Shown here: in pieces, positions 13,451 through 17,158 of the stretch
Layout of the letters: every line of letters starts with the position of its first letter
Numbering within the stretch: position 1 is the stretch's first letter
Assembly: GCA_902796565.1 (NCBI GenBank)
Contig: CADBPP010000016.1
Coordinates: 1-17,158, forward strand
DNA from: an uncultured Eubacteriales bacterium
GTDB taxonomy: Bacteria > Bacillota > Clostridia > Eubacteriales > Anaerofustaceae
Direction: 5' to 3'
DNA: 17,158 bases
Position numbers and translations under genes: made by a program
Notes under the pieces: generated by a model
Seen by the model: the letters and a program-made list of their open reading frames with translations, nothing else
Database searches by the model: none
Told to the model about the DNA's origin: nothing

Positions 13451-15115
13451 ATGAAATCTTTCAAGAGAGCACTTATCGTTCTTCTCGCAGTCGTCCTGAC
13501 AGTCGGCCTGGCTGCCTGCGGCGGAGGCGGAAAGAAGGAAAGTGACAACATTATCAACGTCATGCTTTCCACCAACGTCATGAGCCTTGATACTAATCTG
13601 GCTACTGACGGTGAGTCCTTCGAGATCATCGCAGACTGCATCGACGGACTTACACAGATGGATGCTGACGGTGCTGCCGTGGAAGCTATCGCGGAGGGCT
13701 GGGACATTTCCACTGACGGATGTGTCTACACCTTCCATCTCCGTGACGCTGTATGGTCCAACGGGACCCCCGTTACCGCCAACGACTTCGTATTCGCATG
13801 GCGCAGGATCGCACAGGGTGCCGGCGAGTATGCCTACATGCTGGACGAGATCGGCCAGATCAAGGGCGCCGCAGCCATCATCCATGACGGCGCGGATCCC
13901 GCGACCCTCGGTGTTGTCGCACTGGACGACAAGACTCTGGAAGTCACACTGGAAGTTCCTGTTTCCTACTTCCTGTCACTGATGTACTTCCCGACATTCT
14001 ACCCCATCAATCAGGAGTTCTATGAGAGCCTTCCCGAGGGCGAGTACGGAACGAGCCCCGAGACCTTCCTTTCCAACGGCGCATTCATGCTTTCCGACTA
14101 TATCCCCGGAACAGCAAGCCTCTCCGTTGTAAAGAATCCCGATTACTGGGATGCAGGCAGAGTTAAGCTCGAGGGCATCAACTATCAGGTAGTCGGTTCT
14201 TCCGACAACGCCCTTACCGCATACAAGAGCGGAACACTGGATCTCGCAGTCGTCAGCGGAGATCAGGTCGCCAGCGTAAAGGCTGACAAGGACCTGGCTG
14301 AGGACCTCAATGTCACCGGTGCGGGCTACATGTGGTATCTCACGTTCTCGCAGACCGCCAACAACGCCAACGGTTATCTCGCAAACGCCAACCTGAGACT
14401 GGCTATCTCCAACTCCATCGACCGTCAGAGCCTGGTGGACAACTACGTTATGGACGGCTCCCTGGCCACCTATACCGCGGTTCCTCCCCAGTTCGCCGCA
14501 TCCGCGACGACGGGCGAAGACTTCTCCGGAGACCAGGAGAGATTCAAGGATTACATCGGATATAATCCCGAGAAGGCAGCTGAGTACTACGAGGCAGCCA
14601 AGAAGGAACTGGGAGTAGAGGAATTCAGCTTCACGATGCTCTACGGTTCCAACGAAGGCGATGAGGTCGCCAAGGTCGCCCAGGCCATCAAGGAGCAGGT
14701 GGAAGCGAACCTGCCCGGACTGACCATCACCCTGGCACCCATGACAAAGGCGGAGAGACTCGACAAGATGCAGAACGACAACTATGAGATCGCTCTCACC
14801 AGATGGGGTCCCGACTACGCCGATCCCATGACCTATCTCGGAATGTGGATCACCAACAACTCCAACAACTACGGTTTCTGGAGCAATGCCGAGTACGACG
14901 CCATCATCGCTGACTGCACCACCGGCAAGTACGTCACCGACTATGACGGAAGATGGGCAGCCATGTACGACGCCGAGGCTCTGGTCCTGCAGGACGCTGT
15001 CATCGCTCCTCTGTACACCAAGGCCAACGCGAACCTGATCGCCAAGGGCGTGAAGGGCATCGAGTTCCATCCCATGGGACTCAACAGAGTCTACAAGAAC
15101 GCAGTTGAGGAATAA
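13451..15115 (+). CDS. oppA: Oligopeptide ABC transporter substrate-binding lipoprotein (OppA-type)
   Basis: Extracytoplasmic receptor that binds peptides and delivers them to the OppBC permease; SBP_bac_5 family. From the ATG at 13451 it has 554 residues. The N-terminus KSFKRA plus a hydrophobic stretch and lipobox LAAC (C23) shows a lipoprotein signal. Family traits include a start of the mature domain with NVMLSTNVMSLDTN, the IAEGWDIS...YTFHLRDAVWSNGTPVTANDFVFAW region (about 70-105, quoted in parts), and the late RWGPDYADPMTYL (about 451-463). Two ATG codons lie side by side at 13448 and 13451; the second is six bases from GGAGG and is preferred. Codon choice resembles nifJ and fits high expression. 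It has its own strong promoter, and a hairpin follows before oppB. Binding specificity (di- versus oligopeptide) cannot be told. Confidence 0.94.
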   Translation: MKSFKRALIVLLAVVLTVGLAACGGGGKKESDNIINVMLSTNVMSLDTNLATDGESFEIIADCIDGLTQMDADGAAVEAIAEGWDISTDGCVYTFHLRDAVWSNGTPVTANDFVFAWRRIAQGAGEYAYMLDEIGQIKGAAAIIHDGADPATLGVVALDDKTLEVTLEVPVSYFLSLMYFPTFYPINQEFYESLPEGEYGTSPETFLSNGAFMLSDYIPGTASLSVVKNPDYWDAGRVKLEGINYQVVGSSDNALTAYKSGTLDLAVVSGDQVASVKADKDLAEDLNVTGAGYMWYLTFSQTANNANGYLANANLRLAISNSIDRQSLVDNYVMDGSLATYTAVPPQFAASATTGEDFSGDQERFKDYIGYNPEKAAEYYEAAKKELGVEEFSFTMLYGSNEGDEVAKVAQAIKEQVEANLPGLTITLAPMTKAERLDKMQNDNYEIALTRWGPDYADPMTYLGMWITNNSNNYGFWSNAEYDAIIADCTTGKYVTDYDGRWAAMYDAEALVLQDAVIAPLYTKANANLIAKGVKGIEFHPMGLNRVYKNAVEE

Positions 15116-15157
15116 TTCTGTTATTCACCTGAAGCGTAATTAAAGATTCAGACGGAT

Positions 15158-15188
15158 CATCAGAGCGGTCCACCGGGCCGCTCTGATG
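15158..15188 (+). other. Intercistronic hairpin between oppA and oppB
   Basis: CATCAGAGCGG (15158-15168) pairs exactly with CCGCTCTGATG (15178-15188) around a nine-base loop. No T run follows, so it is not a normal terminator. Such hairpins after a binding-protein gene often stabilise its mRNA so that more receptor than permease is made; that role is inferred here. Confidence 0.75.
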
Positions 15189-15224
15189 TACGTATATATA
15201 AAAAGAGTTTCTGGAGAAAAACAT

Positions 15225-16172
15225 ATGGCCAGATATATAGTAAAGCGTGTCTTCATGGCGCTGCTTACGCTGCTTATAATCACATTTCTCCTGTTCTATT
15301 TCGTCAGGATCCTGCCGGGGAACCCTTTCCCCTCGGAGAGGATGTCGGATGAACAGATAGCCCGCAAGAGGGCCGAGATGGGACTTGATGACCCCATACT
15401 CACCCAGTTCGTGCGGTATATCAGGAATGTGATCACAAAGGGGAGCTTCGGCAACGGTACTTCTCTTTACAACGGCGCCCCCATATCGGTGGTGCTGCCG
15501 AAATGTCTTTCAAACTCCTTCAAGATAGGAGGACTGTCCATCCTGTTCGGAGTAACGGTGGGGCTGATCCTGGGGATCGCCGCCGCGCTCAACAGGGGAC
15601 ATTTCTGGGACGTGTTCTGTACCGTCCTTTCCATAGTGGGGGTATGCGTTCCCTCCTATGTGTTCATGATATTCCTGCAGTATAACTTCGCCTACAAGGT
15701 GACGATATTCCCGTTCTACTTCAACGCCCAGAGCTTTCTTGTCTCCGCTGTGATGCCGGCTCTGTCCCTGGGGCTTTTCTCCCTTTCGACGGTGGCCCGC
15801 TTCACCCGCAACGAGATGGTGGAGGTAATGGACAGCGACTACGTGCTGCTGGCTGAATCCAAGGGGATGTACGGCACCGCTCTGGTGACGAGGCACATAC
15901 TCAGAAACGCGCTGATCCCGATAGTTACGGTCATAGCGCCGCTGGTGGTGGATCTTCTCACCGGGGCGCTGGTGGTCGAAAAGATATACGGCATCAACGG
16001 TGTCGGAAAGCTGATGGTGGATGCCATAACCGGCGAGGGCATAGACTACAATTACGTCCTGGCCCTGGGGATCCTCTATTCCGCTCTGTACATCGGCATT
16101 ATGCTGCTTCTTGACATAGTTTACGGACTGCTGGATCCCCGTATCCGCGTGTCCGCGAAGGTGGAGGGCTGA
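15225..16172 (+). CDS. oppB: Oligopeptide ABC transporter permease OppB-type
   Basis: Inner-membrane permease subunit pairing with OppC to form the peptide channel. 315 residues from ATG at 15225, typical for the family, with about six hydrophobic segments (first at 10-30). The family's N-terminal pattern is kept (YIVKRVFMALLTLL; RILPGNPF). The cytoplasmic EAA loop that contacts the ATPase is visible at about 208-230 (LLAESKGMYGTALVTRHILRN), quoted here in part as AESKG and H-x-LRN. The end GLLDPRIRV is usual too. I chose 15225 because GGAG (15213-15216) is eight bases upstream; the in-frame ATG at 15186 sits in the hairpin and lacks a ribosome-binding site. oppC starts two bases after the stop. 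Confidence 0.94.
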   Translation: MARYIVKRVFMALLTLLIITFLLFYFVRILPGNPFPSERMSDEQIARKRAEMGLDDPILTQFVRYIRNVITKGSFGNGTSLYNGAPISVVLPKCLSNSFKIGGLSILFGVTVGLILGIAAALNRGHFWDVFCTVLSIVGVCVPSYVFMIFLQYNFAYKVTIFPFYFNAQSFLVSAVMPALSLGLFSLSTVARFTRNEMVEVMDSDYVLLAESKGMYGTALVTRHILRNALIPIVTVIAPLVVDLLTGALVVEKIYGINGVGKLMVDAITGEGIDYNYVLALGILYSALYIGIMLLLDIVYGLLDPRIRVSAKVEG

Positions 16173-16174
16173 AA

Positions 16175-17158
16175 ATGGAAAAGAACAAAACAGTTCAGAC
16201 CACCGCCGGTCCCGTCACCGTGAACGAATACATCCCAAAGGACGAGGATTTCGTGCTGGATGTCAGCAAGGACATCCATACCGACTTTAACTTCGCATCC
16301 GAGAGCTTCTGGAAGGGAGTGTCGAAGCGCTTCTTCAAAAACAAAAGGGCGGTGATAGGCCTGGTGATCATCGTGATCATAACTATCCTCGCCGTCATCG
16401 GGCCCTCCCTGACAAAGTACGGCTACCGTGACATCGTATCCGTGACAGTGGACGGAAAGCAGGTCACCGCCAGGAGCCTCGCGCCCCAGATACCCTGGCT
16501 GCACAGGCTCGTAAAGGGTGAACCCCTAAGCGGTCTTTTCAGTGAGGAAACGTTCATTTTCGGAACGGATACGATGGGAAGGGATCTGTGGACCAGGGTC
16601 TGGTACGGAGCCAGAGTATCCCTGATCATCGCTTTCGTGACCATAGTGATAGACATGATCATAGGCATGAGCTACGGTCTCATAAGCGGCTACTTCGGAG
16701 GCGCCGTGGACAACGTCATGCAGCGTTTCGTGGAGATATCCAACAGCATCCCCCGTCTCGTCATAGTGGGTGTGCTGGCCACCATCATGCCCAAGGGAAT
16801 AAGCCTGGTCATCGTGGCTCTGCTCCTTACGGAATGGATAGGCATGAGCAAGATCTCCCGTGCCGAGATGCTCAAGATCAAGGAGCAGGAGTACATCATG
16901 GCGTCCAGGACACTGGGAGCGGGAAACTTCCGCATCATCTTCGGGGACGTCCTGCCCAATACCATAGGGCCCATCATCACACAGATGATGTTCTCCATCC
17001 CCACGGCGATCTTCACAGAGGCCTTTTTGAGCTTCGTGGGCGTCGGCATAGTGCTGCCCCAGTGCTCCATTGGTTCCCTCATCGAGGACGGATTCAACAA
17101 CATAACCACTCTGCCCTATCAGATACTGCCCCCCATCGTGGTGCTGGCCCTGCTGATG
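16175..17158 (+). CDS. oppC: Oligopeptide ABC transporter permease OppC-type, truncated by window end
   Basis: Second permease subunit of the peptide transporter. The ATG at 16175 follows the oppB stop by two bases, with GGAGGG (about 16163-16168) inside the oppB end, so translation is coupled. 328 codons are present before the window ends inside a late hydrophobic segment, so only a short C-terminus is missing. Visible: a cytoplasmic N-terminus of about 58 residues, first membrane helix (59-76), an external loop with TFIFGTDTMGRDLWTRVWYG (126-145), the standard OppC/DppC signature, and the EAA loop around 239-262 (MASRTLGAGNFRIIF, then LPN). A short insertion with VDGKQ (about 92-96) lies between helix 1 and this signature. 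The ATPase genes oppD and oppF probably lie to the right. Confidence 0.94.
   Translation, partial: MEKNKTVQTTAGPVTVNEYIPKDEDFVLDVSKDIHTDFNFASESFWKGVSKRFFKNKRAVIGLVIIVIITILAVIGPSLTKYGYRDIVSVTVDGKQVTARSLAPQIPWLHRLVKGEPLSGLFSEETFIFGTDTMGRDLWTRVWYGARVSLIIAFVTIVIDMIIGMSYGLISGYFGGAVDNVMQRFVEISNSIPRLVIVGVLATIMPKGISLVIVALLLTEWIGMSKISRAEMLKIKEQEYIMASRTLGAGNFRIIFGDVLPNTIGPIITQMMFSIPTAIFTEAFLSFVGVGIVLPQCSIGSLIEDGFNNITTLPYQILPPIVVLALLM

Noticed and set aside
13976..15070. A 364-codon open frame antisense to oppA
   Set aside because: Same reason; the composition (rich in V, G, L, H) is typical of an antisense frame and oppA has full family motifs.
15186..15224. ATG at 15186 as the start of oppB
   Set aside because: It lies in the hairpin stem, has no Shine-Dalgarno sequence, and adds 13 residues not expected for this family; ATG at 15225 is better.

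Overview
The window looks like an ordinary chromosomal stretch from an anaerobic, low-to-mid-GC-lineage Gram-positive bacterium (Bacillota, probably class Clostridia) whose coding DNA is rather GC-rich and whose intergenic DNA is AT-rich. The basis is a one-polypeptide pyruvate:ferredoxin oxidoreductase, a four-cluster ferredoxin-type protein, a TrmK/Nif3 pair of the Gram-positive type, strong GGAGG ribosome-binding sites, canonical TTGACA/TATAAT promoters, and lipoprotein-type ABC solute binding. The lineage is inference; no rRNA is present. I found no phage, IS element, CRISPR array or tRNA.

Layout. 1-2312 (minus): mnmE followed by the 5' part of mnmG, which jointly modify tRNA wobble uridine. 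2343-3489 (minus): a small five-helix membrane protein and a MntP-type manganese exporter, ending in a good terminator. 3490-3584: a compact intergenic region where two canonical promoters point in opposite directions and interleave inside one inverted repeat. 3585-4927 (plus): a UroD-superfamily protein, a coupled 45-residue ORF and a terminator. 4957-6439 (plus): trmK, possibly read from a leaderless mRNA, overlapping a Nif3-family gene. 6451-6822: promoter and gene for RNase P RNA (rnpB). 6863-10997: nifJ with a TTG start, then an acidic-tailed lipoprotein. 11006-12518: an intercistronic terminator and a cytoplasmic GH32 sucrose/fructan hydrolase. 12542-13061 (minus): a monocistronic protein with four [4Fe-4S] motifs, with clear promoter and terminator. 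13062-13355: about 300 bases without a credible gene but full of inverted repeats. 13356-17158 (plus): promoter, then an oligopeptide ABC transporter operon (oppA, oppB, truncated oppC).

Functional picture. The genes cover translation quality (MnmE/MnmG, TrmK, RNase P), fermentative central metabolism (PFOR plus ferredoxin-like carrier), sugar hydrolysis, peptide uptake and manganese export. Most features are conserved housekeeping. The less explained items are the symmetric interleaved promoters at 3523-3556, the small ORF at 4759-4896, the probable leaderless start of trmK, and above all the structured, probably non-coding block at 13088-13319. All assignments come from reading motifs by eye; no database search or folding program was run.
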